From: an uncultured Clostridium sp.
Lineage (GTDB): Bacteria; Bacillota; Clostridia; TANB77; CAG-508
Reading direction: 5' to 3'
DNA: 41,593 nt
Assembly (NCBI GenBank): GCA_947427205.1
Contig: CANEHB010000017.1
Coordinates: forward strand, 1 to 41,593
Positions within the stretch are counted from its first letter, which is position 1, and every line of letters begins with the position of its first letter. Made by a program: the position numbers and the translations under genes. This document shows positions 24,937 through 33,517 of the stretch, one piece after another. The notes under the pieces were generated by a model. The model did not search any database. It saw nothing but the letters and a program-made list of their open reading frames with translations, and had not been told where the DNA came from.

Positions 24937-25647
24937 CTATTTAACTTTACTGCAAACTTTTGATGTATTACTTAATAAATTAGGAAGTATATCATCTTTT
25001 TTACCTATTTCTTTTATTTTTCCTTTTTCTATTAAAATGATTTCATCAGCTATATTTAAAATTCTCTCTTGATGTGAAATTATAACTATTGAACCACCTT
25101 TTATTTTATCATGCATGTCCTCAAATACATCTATTAGACTATTAAAGCTCCATAAATCTATTCCTGCTTCTGGTTCATCAAATACAGATAATTTTGTTTC
25201 TCTTGCAACTACTGTTGCTATTTCTATTCTTTTTAGTTCACCACCAGAAAGTGATGAATTTATTTCTCTTTTTATATAATCCTTTGGACATAATCCTACT
25301 GAAGATAATATATCACATTTTTCTGAAAATTTAATTTCTCTCCCTACTGATAATTCCATTAAATCTCCAACAGTAATTCCTTTAAATTTTACAGGCTGTT
25401 GAAATGCAAATCCTATTCCCATTTTTGCTCTTTCTGAAATACTTTTATCTGTTATATCTTCGCCATTAAAAATAATCTTTCCTGAATCTGGTTTTACTAT
25501 TCCCATTATAACTTTTGCAAGAGTTGATTTTCCTCCTCCATTTGGTCCTGTTATAACTATAAATTTCTCATTTTCAATAATTAAACTAACATTATCTAGG
25601 ATTTTTTTATTATCTCTTTCAAAACATATATCTTTTAATTCTAACAT
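24937..25647 (-). CDS. sufC: Fe-S assembly ABC-type ATPase (SufC/SmsC-like)
   Basis: Soluble ABC ATPase that powers cluster assembly on the SufB-type scaffold. The 236-residue protein has Walker A GPNGGGKST, Q-loop FAFQQP, signature LSGGELKR, Walker B LSVFDEPEAGID and the switch histidine in ISHQE. PEAGID in the D-loop region is characteristic of SufC rather than transport ATPases, and no membrane permease is nearby. AAAGGAAT serves as ribosome binding site. It forms a pair with the scaffold gene downstream. The 234-bp gap to the divergent small ORF at 25882 should contain its promoter; a TATAAT-like element lies at 25701-25706 (minus) without a clear -35. Confidence 0.93.
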   Translation of the reverse strand: MLELKDICFERDNKKILDNVSLIIENEKFIVITGPNGGGKSTLAKVIMGIVKPDSGKIIFNGEDITDKSISERAKMGIGFAFQQPVKFKGITVGDLMELSVGREIKFSEKCDILSSVGLCPKDYIKREINSSLSGGELKRIEIATVVARETKLSVFDEPEAGIDLWSFNSLIDVFEDMHDKIKGGSIVIISHQERILNIADEIILIEKGKIKEIGKKDDILPNLLSNTSKVCSKVK

Positions 25648-25808
25648 AATATTCCTTTCAAGCTTTATTATCTTTTTTATTACAATCTAAAATCGTTATT
25701 ATTATAACTCATTTTTCAAAAAAAATAAAGATTTATATAAAAGTCTTTTTCTATCAAATCAATTTTATAATATAACTAATCTATCAAATTCTCCAAATTC
25801 TAATGTTC

Positions 25809-25837
25809 TGGACACAAAAAACTTTTCGTGCTATAAT
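25809..25837 (+). promoter_or_regulatory. Strong promoter of the small hydrophobic ORF
   Basis: TGGACA (25809-25814), a 17-bp spacer ending TGC, and TATAAT (25832-25837): an extended -10 with a good -35, among the best promoters in the window. Start near 25844, leader about 38 nt. Confidence 0.8.
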
Positions 25838-25881
25838 TATGTAAATTAGTTTTTACTAATTAATAGAAATGAGGTGACAGT

Positions 25882-26064
25882 ATGTTTTTGTTCAAATGGT
25901 TAATTGACGTAATATTGGAATTCTGTGTTTTTCTACCATTTAAGTTGTTCTTTATAATATTACTCATGATGCCACTATTAATGTTTCTCAATTTTTTGTG
26001 GAAGCACAAATGGGTGTGTGTGGCCGTTTTAGTTGTTATTTGGATAATTCGGCTCATACTGTAG
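25882..26064 (+). CDS. Small hydrophobic membrane protein (60 residues)
   Basis: Sixty residues, almost all hydrophobic, with two likely membrane segments split by FLWKHKW at residues 38-44. I recognise no family. It is well supported as a gene: a strong promoter at 25809-25837, GAGGTG eight bases before the ATG, and a rho-independent terminator 40 bp after the stop form a self-contained transcription unit. Short, strongly expressed hydrophobic proteins include type I toxins and small regulators of membrane complexes; no antisense RNA gene was identified, so function stays open. A minus-strand frame over the same bases lacks such signals. Confidence 0.6.
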   Translation: MFLFKWLIDVILEFCVFLPFKLFFIILLMMPLLMFLNFLWKHKWVCVAVLVVIWIIRLIL

Positions 26065-26103
26065 CCTTATTCAAAAATTACATGCGACTGCATAACTAAA
26101 GAG

Positions 26104-26158
26104 CCTGCGCTTTTAAATTTTATTTTGTTAACATTCAAAATAAATTTGAAATCGCAGG
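26104..26158 (+). terminator. Terminator of the small hydrophobic ORF
   Basis: CCTGCG (26104-26109) pairs with CGCAGG (26153-26158), extended inside by an AAATTTTATTTTG/CAAAATAAATTT stem, followed by a run of eight T. A long, strong hairpin. Confidence 0.85.
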
Positions 26159-26241
26159 TTTCTTTTTTTTCTCTTTACAAACTTATTTAATTAGTTATAT
26201 AATGTCAACATAGTAATCTTGCTTGATAAGGAGGGATAACT

Positions 26242-27747
26242 ATGTTACTAAAAAAATTAATTTCTGAAGTCGAAATAATAAACACAGTTGGCGATCTAAA
26301 TTTAGATATAACTAATATTCATTCAGACTCAAGAAAAATTAAAGAAGGTGGACTTTTTATAGCAATCAATGGATTTTCAAAAGATGGTATTCACTTCATT
26401 CCTGATGCTATAAAAAATGGTGCAAAAGCAATAATTGTAGAGCCAAATGTAGATTTAAACTCATTAGATATTCCAACTAATATACCTGCTATATCTGTAA
26501 AAAATACAAGAAAAGCTTTAGCTCAAACAGCATGCACATTTTATGATAATCCTTCTAAAAAATTAAAACTTATTGGTATCACAGGTACGAAAGGAAAAAC
26601 AACTACTACTTTTATGGTAAAATCCATCTTAGAAGCTCATGGACTAAATGTTGGCCTAATAGGCAGTATTGCAGTATATATTAATAATGAAAAAATAGAA
26701 GATACAGATAGGACAACACCTGAAAGTATTGAAATTCAAAAGCATTTAGCAAATATGGTAGAAAAAAACGTAGATGTCGCAATTATAGAAGTTTCATCAC
26801 AAGCTATGAAATTAGATAGAGTTACTGGTTGTGAATTTGATATTGGCCTTTTTACAAATCTTTCAGAAGATCATATTAGTCCAAAAGAACATCCAACTAT
26901 GGAAGACTATTTTAATTGTAAACTAGAACTTATAAAAATTGCTAAACATGGTATTATAAATAATGATGATGAAAAATTAAAAACTATTAAAAATTTACTA
27001 CCAAATAAAGACATAAAAACATTTGCAATAGATAATTCAGCAGATTTTAAAGTAAATCCTAATAAAGTTGAAATAACAGATTCATATATTGATTTTTCTA
27101 TTTTCTTTAATGGAAAAGAAGAACAAATTGAAGCTTGTATTCCAGGTAGATTTAGTATATATAATGCTGCTGGTGCAATAGCAGTTTCTTCCTATTTTGA
27201 TGTTACAGCAGATGAAATAAGAACTGCTCTAAAAGATTTAAAAGTTTTAGGAAGAAGCGAGTTAGTACCAAATAAATTAGGTCTTACAATAATGATAGAT
27301 TATGCACACACACCTTCTAGCTTAGAAAGTATATTAACAGCTGTTAATACTTATGCTAAAGGAAAAGTTATATGTGCATGGGGCGTTGGTGGAGATAGAG
27401 ATGCAACTAAACGTCCAATTATGGGTGAGATTTCTGGTCGTCTAGCTGATTACACTGTTTTAATGTCTGACCAAGTTAGAACAGAAGATCCATTAAAAAT
27501 TTTAAAAGAAATTGAAGTTGGGATAATACCAACTGGAAAGCCTTATAAAATCGTAGTAGATAGAACTGAAGGAATAAAATATGCCATTTCAATTGCTAAA
27601 CCTGGAGATATTATTGTCATCCCTGGTCTTGGACATGATTTATATTTAGAAAAAAACGGTGTAAAATATCCTTATGATGAAAGAAAAGTTATTACAAAAT
27701 TAATTGATGATATGATTTCTTCAGGCGAAAGACAAGCTATAAATTAG
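26242..27747 (+). CDS. murE: UDP-MurNAc-tripeptide synthetase MurE
   Basis: Adds the third residue of the peptidoglycan stem peptide. The 501-residue protein has the three Mur ligase domains: N-terminal with SDSRKIKEGGLFIAINGF, central ATPase with GITGTKGKTTTTF (about 113-125) and TTPESIEIQ, and the C-terminal domain. Meso-DAP enzymes normally have DNPR and GKGHE in the substrate pocket; here they read DQVR (410-413) and GLGHD (462-466). The Arg is kept, but the others are changed, so the amino acid added is uncertain. Convergent dapF, which makes meso-DAP, lies next door. Start at ATG after AAGGAGGG, a very strong site. The gene ends at a bidirectional terminator. It stands outside the usual dcw cluster. 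Confidence 0.92.
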   Translation: MLLKKLISEVEIINTVGDLNLDITNIHSDSRKIKEGGLFIAINGFSKDGIHFIPDAIKNGAKAIIVEPNVDLNSLDIPTNIPAISVKNTRKALAQTACTFYDNPSKKLKLIGITGTKGKTTTTFMVKSILEAHGLNVGLIGSIAVYINNEKIEDTDRTTPESIEIQKHLANMVEKNVDVAIIEVSSQAMKLDRVTGCEFDIGLFTNLSEDHISPKEHPTMEDYFNCKLELIKIAKHGIINNDDEKLKTIKNLLPNKDIKTFAIDNSADFKVNPNKVEITDSYIDFSIFFNGKEEQIEACIPGRFSIYNAAGAIAVSSYFDVTADEIRTALKDLKVLGRSELVPNKLGLTIMIDYAHTPSSLESILTAVNTYAKGKVICAWGVGGDRDATKRPIMGEISGRLADYTVLMSDQVRTEDPLKILKEIEVGIIPTGKPYKIVVDRTEGIKYAISIAKPGDIIVIPGLGHDLYLEKNGVKYPYDERKVITKLIDDMISSGERQAIN

Positions 27748-27847
27748 TATGAAATAAATATCAGAAAAATTTTACAAAGCTTAAATATTAAAATATAACT
27801 CCACAAATCAATAAGTTGAACTCAGTTTGGTTCACAATTAAAACATA

Positions 27848-27881
27848 AATAAGCGAAGATTTATTTCAATCTTCGCTTATT
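27848..27881. terminator. Bidirectional terminator between murE and dapF
   Basis: AATAAGCGAAGATT (27848-27861) pairs perfectly with AATCTTCGCTTATT (27868-27881), 6-nt loop, T-run after it on the + strand and A/T-rich on the other side. The rest of 27748-27934 holds nothing further. Confidence 0.88.
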
Positions 27882-27934
27882 TTTTATATTCATGTTTTCA
27901 TAGCAGTACTTTAAATTTATATTTTAGAATTTAT

Positions 27935-28756
27935 TTATATCTCAATTTTTCCTTCAAAAACAAATTCTGCATTACCTTTTAAAATTACATTTTCTAAACA
28001 GCTTATTTCTAATTTTCCGCCTGCTAAATCCACAATTAATTCATTATCTGTGGATTTATATTTATTAGATATAATAGCTGAAGCACATGCCCCTGTTCCA
28101 CAAGCTAAAGTCTCTCCTACTCCCCTTTCCCAAACTCGCATTTTAATATTTCTCTTATTTATTATTTGTACAAATTCTACATTTGTTTTATTTGGGAAAT
28201 ATTTATAATCTTCTATTATTTTTCCAAATTTTCCTACGTCAAAGTTTTCTACATCTTCTACAAAACATACACTATGAGGATTTCCTATTGAAACTGGATA
28301 AACTTCAAAATCATCTATAATTATTTTTCCATCTTTCATATCTTCTAAATAAATTACTGGTATTTCATCTAATTCAAAACATGGTTTTCCCATATCTACA
28401 CTTACTGATATTACTGACTCTCCTTCTACTTCTAATTTTACTTTTTTTACTCCTGCTAAAGTTTCTATGTAAAATTCTTCTTTTTTTATTAATTTCTTTT
28501 CATATACATATTTTGCAAAACATCTTATTCCATTTCCACACATTTCAGCCTCTGTTCCATCTTGATTAAAAATTCTCATTTTAAAATCCGAAACTTTGCT
28601 TTCTTCTATAATTATTACTCCATCTGCTCCAACTCCAAAGTGTCTATCACATAAAAAATTAGTTAATAATTTGAAACTATATTCTAATTTATTTTCTAAA
28701 TAATTTATTATTATAAAATCATTTCCTGTAGCTTGCATTTTAGAAAAATAAAACAT
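27935..28756 (-). CDS. dapF: Diaminopimelate epimerase
   Basis: Converts LL- to meso-diaminopimelate for lysine and peptidoglycan. The 273-residue protein has the two-domain DapF layout with the catalytic cysteines in MCGNGIRC (Cys73) and LACGTGACA (about residue 218), and the opening FSKMQATGNDF is typical. The ATG at 28756 follows AAGAGGTG. The start region is enclosed in a perfect 10-bp inverted repeat with the ribosome binding site in the loop (separate entry), so translation may be regulated. It lies 137 bp downstream of the PASTA-PBP gene on the same strand with no terminator between them, and convergent to murE. Confidence 0.96.
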   Translation of the reverse strand: MFYFSKMQATGNDFIIINYLENKLEYSFKLLTNFLCDRHFGVGADGVIIIEESKVSDFKMRIFNQDGTEAEMCGNGIRCFAKYVYEKKLIKKEEFYIETLAGVKKVKLEVEGESVISVSVDMGKPCFELDEIPVIYLEDMKDGKIIIDDFEVYPVSIGNPHSVCFVEDVENFDVGKFGKIIEDYKYFPNKTNVEFVQIINKRNIKMRVWERGVGETLACGTGACASAIISNKYKSTDNELIVDLAGGKLEISCLENVILKGNAEFVFEGKIEI

Positions 28757-28784
28757 ACAATCACCTCTTAAGCAATTGTATGTT
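28752..28784 (-). promoter_or_regulatory. Hairpin enclosing the dapF ribosome binding site and start codon
   Basis: AACATACAAT (mRNA sense, from 28784) pairs perfectly with ATTGTATGTT (to 28752): 10 bp with a 13-nt loop. The loop holds AAGAGGTG and the 3' arm includes the ATG, so the folded form would hide the start codon. A candidate translational control element or thermosensor-like switch. Confidence 0.65.
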
Positions 28785-28893
28785 CTTATTTTTTATTTAT
28801 TCTATTTTTATTTATAAATATTAAAAATCTATATAATGTTTTTATATTTATGTTTTCCATAAATTCTTTATTACTTAATTTTCTAGTTATTAG

Positions 28894-31167
28894 TTATTGA
28901 TTGTAAGCTGATCCTTCATCTATAACTATCCTTACAACTGTACCTTGTTCTACTTCTGTTCCAAAACTTGGATCTTGAAGAGTAACTGTACCTTTTTCTC
29001 CATCTATAGTTGCATTTAAATTCTTAGATTTTAAAGAATTTATAGCACCAGCAGCTGTCATTCCAGTTACGTCAGGAACTATTTCTTTTTTTCTAGTATC
29101 TGTCTCTGATGAATATAAGCAAACTACTGAATCCTCTCTAAGTGCCACTCCAGCTTTTGGAACTTGATCTATTACTAAAGTAGTATTTGCATCTACTCCT
29201 TCATTTGCAATAATTACATTAAATCCTAACGCTTGTAAATTTTTACGTGCCTCACTTAAAGTTTGATTTTGTACATTTGGAACTGATATTAATTTTCCCT
29301 CATCTAAGTCATCTGATGTATTATTAACATTACTAGATGCAACACCTAAATATGGCAATACTTCTGTTAAAATTTCTCTAGCAGTAGGTCCTGCTGTTTC
29401 ACCACCTTGATGATGTACATATTCTTGTAATCCATATAATGTTACAAGAACAACTACTTGTGTATTTTCTATTGGTGATATTGCTATAAATGATGCTACA
29501 TATCCATCTGATTCATTTCCAGCTCTAGGCTCAGATGTACCACTTTTTCCTCCGATTGAATATCCTGCAATTTTAGCTTGTCTTCCTGTACCTTCTTCTA
29601 CAACTGATAACATCATTTTTTTAACACTATCTGCTGTTTCTTTAGAAATTACTTGTCTTACTTTCTCTGTTTCTACTACTTCTATACTTCCTGTATCAGT
29701 ATTTTCTATTTGTTTTACTATTTTAGGTTTTATTAAAACGCCATCATTACAAATTGCTGATATTGCTGTTACTAACTGTAATGGTGATATTTCAAATCTT
29801 TGTCCAAAACTTATTGTTGCAAGTTCAATAGGAACTATTTTATCTAATTCATGAAAAGTTCCATTATATGCTCTTGCTATATCATTTCCAACACTATCAA
29901 ATAATCCAAATGCTTGAAAATATTTATATAATGTTTTAGCTCCAATTCTTTGTCCTAATTGCATAAATGCTGGGTTACAAGAATTACATAAAGCATTTCT
30001 TAAAGATTGCGAACCATGTGGATTTCTAGCCCAACAACTAATTGGTTTTTCATTTGGATCAACTTCGTATGAACCACTACAGAAAAAATCTCCTTCTGTA
30101 TCTACTTCTACTTTTCCTTCTTCTAATCCTACTGAAGCTGTAATTAACTTAAATGTTGAACCTGGTTCATATGTTCCTGAAACAGCTCTATTCTTCCATA
30201 AATTTAATAATATACTACTTCTATCTGTTTTTTCTAATGCATTCCAAGTCTCTTCTGTATACCCTACTGGTATAGCTGATGGATCATTTAAATTATAATC
30301 TGGATAAGTAGCCATAGCTAAAATATCGCCACTTTTTGGATTCATTATAATTACATTTCCACCTGTTGCAGTACTATTATCTTTAACAGCTTTTTCTAAG
30401 CATCTTTCAACAGTTGCTTGAATTGCAGAATCTATTGTTAGATATATATTACTTCCATTTTCTTCTGCTATATATTGCTCATTTTCATCTGATATTGCTT
30501 TTCCAGTAATATCTTTAACTGTAACAACTTTTCCTGCTGTTCCTGTTAAAATATCATTCCATCTTTCTTCTAGTCCAAATTGACCATTATTGTCAGTCCC
30601 ACAAAATCCTATAAGATTAGATGCTAAATCATTGTATGGATAATATCTTTTTGAATCTTCATCAATATTTATTCCTGCTGTTATTTTATTATTTTTCATC
30701 CATTCTTTCAATTTCTCTACTTTATCTGTCTCTACTTTTTTTGCCACTACTATTAAAGATCTACCGCTAGATAATTTCTCCATCATTTCTTCATAAGTAA
30801 CATCAAATATACTAGACATTCCTTCTGCAATAACTTCGTGTGGAACACTACTAGTATTTGAATATTTAACTTTTTCTGGATTTAAAGATATAGTATCAAC
30901 TGGTATACTTTGAGCTAAAATCTCTCCTTTTGCATCATATATTGTTCCTCTATTTGGACTAAGAATTTGATTTTTAATTTGTTGATTATATGCTTTATCA
31001 CTCCATTTTTTTCCTTCCACAAATTGGATTATTGCCAAATGACCTACTACAACGAAAAATGCAATAGACATTACAATTCCAAAAAAAACTAATCTTATAT
31101 TACTCCATCTATTATCTCGAATCTCTTTTTCTTTTTTAGAAATTTTTTTCTTTATTGTAATCACCAC
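28894..31167 (-). CDS. Class B penicillin-binding protein with PASTA domains (FtsI/SpoVD type)
   Basis: Transpeptidase that cross-links peptidoglycan at the septum or, for SpoVD, in the spore cortex. The 757-residue protein has a basic cytoplasmic N-terminus, one membrane helix (about 28-48), a dimerisation/pedestal region beginning at NRGTIYDAKGEILA, and the catalytic domain with STFK (serine about 339), SCN (about 394) and KSGT (about 542). Two PASTA domains close it (about 626-690 and 695-755); SpoVD usually has one. FtsI and SpoVD cannot be separated by sequence alone. The start is GTG at 31167, three bases after the stop of the J-like gene, with a weak site, so translation is probably coupled. 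dapF follows. Confidence 0.93.
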   Translation of the reverse strand: MVITIKKKISKKEKEIRDNRWSNIRLVFFGIVMSIAFFVVVGHLAIIQFVEGKKWSDKAYNQQIKNQILSPNRGTIYDAKGEILAQSIPVDTISLNPEKVKYSNTSSVPHEVIAEGMSSIFDVTYEEMMEKLSSGRSLIVVAKKVETDKVEKLKEWMKNNKITAGINIDEDSKRYYPYNDLASNLIGFCGTDNNGQFGLEERWNDILTGTAGKVVTVKDITGKAISDENEQYIAEENGSNIYLTIDSAIQATVERCLEKAVKDNSTATGGNVIIMNPKSGDILAMATYPDYNLNDPSAIPVGYTEETWNALEKTDRSSILLNLWKNRAVSGTYEPGSTFKLITASVGLEEGKVEVDTEGDFFCSGSYEVDPNEKPISCWARNPHGSQSLRNALCNSCNPAFMQLGQRIGAKTLYKYFQAFGLFDSVGNDIARAYNGTFHELDKIVPIELATISFGQRFEISPLQLVTAISAICNDGVLIKPKIVKQIENTDTGSIEVVETEKVRQVISKETADSVKKMMLSVVEEGTGRQAKIAGYSIGGKSGTSEPRAGNESDGYVASFIAISPIENTQVVVLVTLYGLQEYVHHQGGETAGPTAREILTEVLPYLGVASSNVNNTSDDLDEGKLISVPNVQNQTLSEARKNLQALGFNVIIANEGVDANTTLVIDQVPKAGVALREDSVVCLYSSETDTRKKEIVPDVTGMTAAGAINSLKSKNLNATIDGEKGTVTLQDPSFGTEVEQGTVVRIVIDEGSAYNQ

Positions 31168-31170
31168 TCT

Positions 31171-31905
31171 TTACTTTTTAAATATGCTTAATATAGCTTT
31201 TACAAACATTGCTACTATATCAACTAAAGATTTTATTATAATATTATCCTCGTATATTCCTATTAACATTTCTCTAATAGGAGGTATTATCCATGCTACT
31301 GTACATACTAAAATAATAACTACTATTGTAATTACTAAATTTTTTATACGCTTTAATGTCCATGGTTGTTTTTGATTATACCCCATTTTTCTTAAGTATT
31401 CATTATATGCTTCATTATATGCTTGTTTATATTCTTCTTCAGCTTTTTGAGCCTTTTTCAAATTATTATTGAATTCTTTTTGTGCTGCTCTTCTAAGTTT
31501 CTCTTGTTCTTCTTCAGTTAATATGACTTCATCTTGTTCTTCTTCATCTTCAATTTGACTAATATATTGGCTTTGATTACTACTTTTTTTATTGGTTTCT
31601 TCTTTTTCATTTATTTCCACACCATTTGAATTTGATGTCTCACTACTTTTTACTGATACATTTTTTATTAAATCTTCTGCTCTCTTTTTAGATAAATCGT
31701 TATCATATTTTTTTCTTTTTTCATCATTGCTAAGAATTTCATATGCTATTTTCAATTTATTTAAAATCATCTCGTTTTCTTTGTTTTCTTCTTCACTTAA
31801 ATTTGGATCTTGGTGATATTCCAAAATTAATCTTTTATAAGATTCCTCAATTTCTTCTTTAGAAGCATTTTCTTCTACTTCTAATAAATCATAAATAGTA
31901 ACCAT
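31171..31905 (-). CDS. J-domain-like membrane protein with HQD in place of HPD
   Basis: A 244-residue protein starting with a J-like domain (1-70; IYDLLEVEENASKEEIEESY, then KIAYEILSNDEKRKKYD). The J-domain motif that activates Hsp70, HPD, reads HQD here (His31-Gln32-Asp33), so it may not stimulate DnaK. A charged linker (about 75-175) follows, with Glu/Lys coiled-coil character, then a C-terminal part with one or two membrane segments (about 190-210 and perhaps 225-243), so it is tail-anchored. AAGGATG precedes the ATG. It is directly upstream of the PBP gene with 3 bp between, suggesting a joint envelope role (inference). Confidence 0.8.
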   Translation of the reverse strand: MVTIYDLLEVEENASKEEIEESYKRLILEYHQDPNLSEEENKENEMILNKLKIAYEILSNDEKRKKYDNDLSKKRAEDLIKNVSVKSSETSNSNGVEINEKEETNKKSSNQSQYISQIEDEEEQDEVILTEEEQEKLRRAAQKEFNNNLKKAQKAEEEYKQAYNEAYNEYLRKMGYNQKQPWTLKRIKNLVITIVVIILVCTVAWIIPPIREMLIGIYEDNIIIKSLVDIVAMFVKAILSIFKK

Positions 31906-31970
31906 TTTACCATCCTTATATACTAATTTAAAATATTTTTTATTATAACATTACACATACTTTATATCAA

Positions 31971-32525
31971 TTAAATATCAAAAAAATATGTTGATTCTAA
32001 GTCTGCCTCGTGCATTAATAGTGCTAATGGATATTTTTTAAATGCTTGTCCTAGTGTTCCATATAATTCTTTTGGTTCTGTAAATCCCATATGCCATCTT
32101 ATACAATACTTTTCTTCACTAGTAAGCTTTATGTATTCTGTAAGCATCATTACACTTTTTTCTCCATGTCCATATGGTATTGTATCATCTATTGTATAAT
32201 ATGGAACTTTCTCCCATTCACCAAATTCATTTTTTGCATTTCTATAATCAACTTTATAAAAATTAACTTTACATATATCATGTAGTAAAGCTATAATGGC
32301 TAAACTTTCTTCTGGAACATTTAGTTCTATTACAGAGTTTTGAACTTTTTGTTTTAATATTTCATATACTTTCATGCTATGTTCTAATAATCCGCCTTCA
32401 TAATTTCCATGATATTTTGTACTAGCTGGTGCTTTAAAAAAGTCGCTTTTTTCTATAAATTCTAATAATTTATCCATTCCTTCTCTATTAGTATTTTGCA
32501 ATATTTTTATAAATTCTTCTCTCAT
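31971..32525 (-). CDS. HD-domain phosphohydrolase
   Basis: A 184-residue protein with an HD domain: GGLLEHSMKVY (His49), LLHDICK (His82-Asp83) and later HGEKSVMM and RWHMGF, giving the metal-binding His/Asp set. HD enzymes of this small type hydrolyse nucleotides or nucleotide second messengers, but the substrate cannot be told here; a resemblance to the HD part of YhaM-type 3'-5' exonucleases is possible, though no OB domain is present. AAGGGG precedes the ATG. It stands 65 bp upstream of the J-like gene on the same strand. The 290-bp gap on its other side is AT-rich with nothing recognised. Confidence 0.83.
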   Translation of the reverse strand: MREEFIKILQNTNREGMDKLLEFIEKSDFFKAPASTKYHGNYEGGLLEHSMKVYEILKQKVQNSVIELNVPEESLAIIALLHDICKVNFYKVDYRNAKNEFGEWEKVPYYTIDDTIPYGHGEKSVMMLTEYIKLTSEEKYCIRWHMGFTEPKELYGTLGQAFKKYPLALLMHEADLESTYFFDI

Positions 32526-32815
32526 TTTTACCCCTTAAATATAGAATTTTTTGTATTTTAATTTTATCATAAGCATTTTTAAAATACAAGAAAATCAGAT
32601 TTTTATATAAAATTATAAATTACTGATTTTTATGTGCTTTATCATTTGTTTTATATAATTAAAAATATTAATTTCAAGCGTTAAAATTAATTTTATTTTT
32701 TATATTAAATATTAGATATTTATAATATCTTGCATTATATAAGTATTAATATTTATATACTTTCCCATAAACTCTTAAATGCCTTTTTTAACTAAATAAA
32801 TTCGACTGTTTCATT

Positions 32816-33178
32816 TTATTTTTGTTTCATAAATTCTAAAATATTTTTAGAAAGATTCTTCTCTTTTTGTAATTCATTATAAATTAAATCTTCATTTTTA
32901 TTTCCACCAAATGTAAAACTTTCAATAATGTCTTGTGGTTTTGCTTCCAAAGCATTACAAATACAAATAAATTTTATAAGGCTTATTCCATTTACCCCAT
33001 TTTCAATTTGATTAAGATATGAAATAGTCATCATTGTTCTTTCTGAAACTATATGAATAGGTATATTATTCTTTATCCTATAATTTCTAATCGCAAGTCC
33101 AATCTCTTTATTAAATTCATTTCTATGGCTTTGAATATATTGATTAACTTGTATTGTTTCTAAATCTTCATTATACAT
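32816..33178 (-). CDS. XRE-family helix-turn-helix regulator
   Basis: A 120-residue protein with a lambda-repressor-like HTH at about residues 25-80: IGLAIRNYRIKNNIPIHIVSE, then MMTISYLNQIENGVNG and LIKFICICNALE. The C-terminal 40 residues are charged and helical. No sensor domain is attached. GGAAGGG precedes the ATG. An AACATA/TATGTT inverted repeat lies between the -35 and -10 of its own promoter, so it probably represses itself; other targets are unknown. It is not obviously part of a toxin-antitoxin or phage module. Confidence 0.87.
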   Translation of the reverse strand: MYNEDLETIQVNQYIQSHRNEFNKEIGLAIRNYRIKNNIPIHIVSERTMMTISYLNQIENGVNGISLIKFICICNALEAKPQDIIESFTFGGNKNEDLIYNELQKEKNLSKNILEFMKQK

Positions 33179-33205
33179 ACGTATCCCTTCCTTTCTTAGA
33201 AAACT

Positions 33206-33235
33206 ATATTAACATACGAACATATGTTTTGTCAA
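33206..33235 (-). promoter_or_regulatory. Promoter and operator of the XRE gene
   Basis: On the minus strand TTGACA (33230-33235) and TAATAT (33206-33211) are 18 bp apart. The spacer contains AACATA-6-TATGTT (33211-33228), a 6-bp inverted repeat with centres suited to an HTH dimer. Confidence 0.7.
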
Positions 33236-33246
33236 CAAGATAAAAA

Positions 33247-33275
33247 AATATTATTAGAAAAAATCTAATAATATT
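33247..33275 (-). terminator. Terminator after the ferredoxin gene
   Basis: AATATTATTAGA (33247-33258) pairs with TCTAATAATATT (33264-33275), 5-nt loop, followed on the minus strand by seven T; 11 bp after the ferredoxin stop. It separates the run of genes from lepB to ferredoxin from the XRE gene. Confidence 0.88.
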
Positions 33276-33285
33276 TTATGTATTT

Positions 33286-33462
33286 TTATTCTTCTGCTGG
33301 ATTTGGTGCTTCAACTGGACAAACTCCTGCACATGTACCACATGAAATACAAACGTTTGCATCTATTTCATATCTTTCTGCACCTTGAGAAATACAACTC
33401 ATTGGGCAAGCTCCTGCACATGCTCCACATGAAATACATTTTTCATTAATTTTGTAAGCCAT
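33286..33462 (-). CDS. 2[4Fe-4S] ferredoxin
   Basis: A 58-residue clostridial-type ferredoxin read directly from the DNA. It has two complete cluster motifs, C-x2-C-x2-C-x3-C-P: Cys9/12/15/19 and Cys38/41/44/48, in the repeats EKCISCGACAGACP and NVCISCGTCAGVCP. It carries low-potential electrons in anaerobic metabolism. The ribosome binding site GGAGGAG is very strong, as expected for an abundant protein. It lies 55 bp downstream of the amidohydrolase gene and ends at a terminator. One extra cysteine (residue 23) follows the first motif. Confidence 0.96.
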   Translation of the reverse strand: MAYKINEKCISCGACAGACPMSCISQGAERYEIDANVCISCGTCAGVCPVEAPNPAEE

Positions 33463-33517
33463 TTAAAACTCCTCCTTTCTTATACATCCTTTCTATTTTA
33501 TTTCTATTTCCATAGAA

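Noticed and set aside
25860..26057. Minus-strand frame opposite the small hydrophobic ORF
   Set aside because: No ribosome site or promoter; the + strand frame has promoter, SD and terminator.
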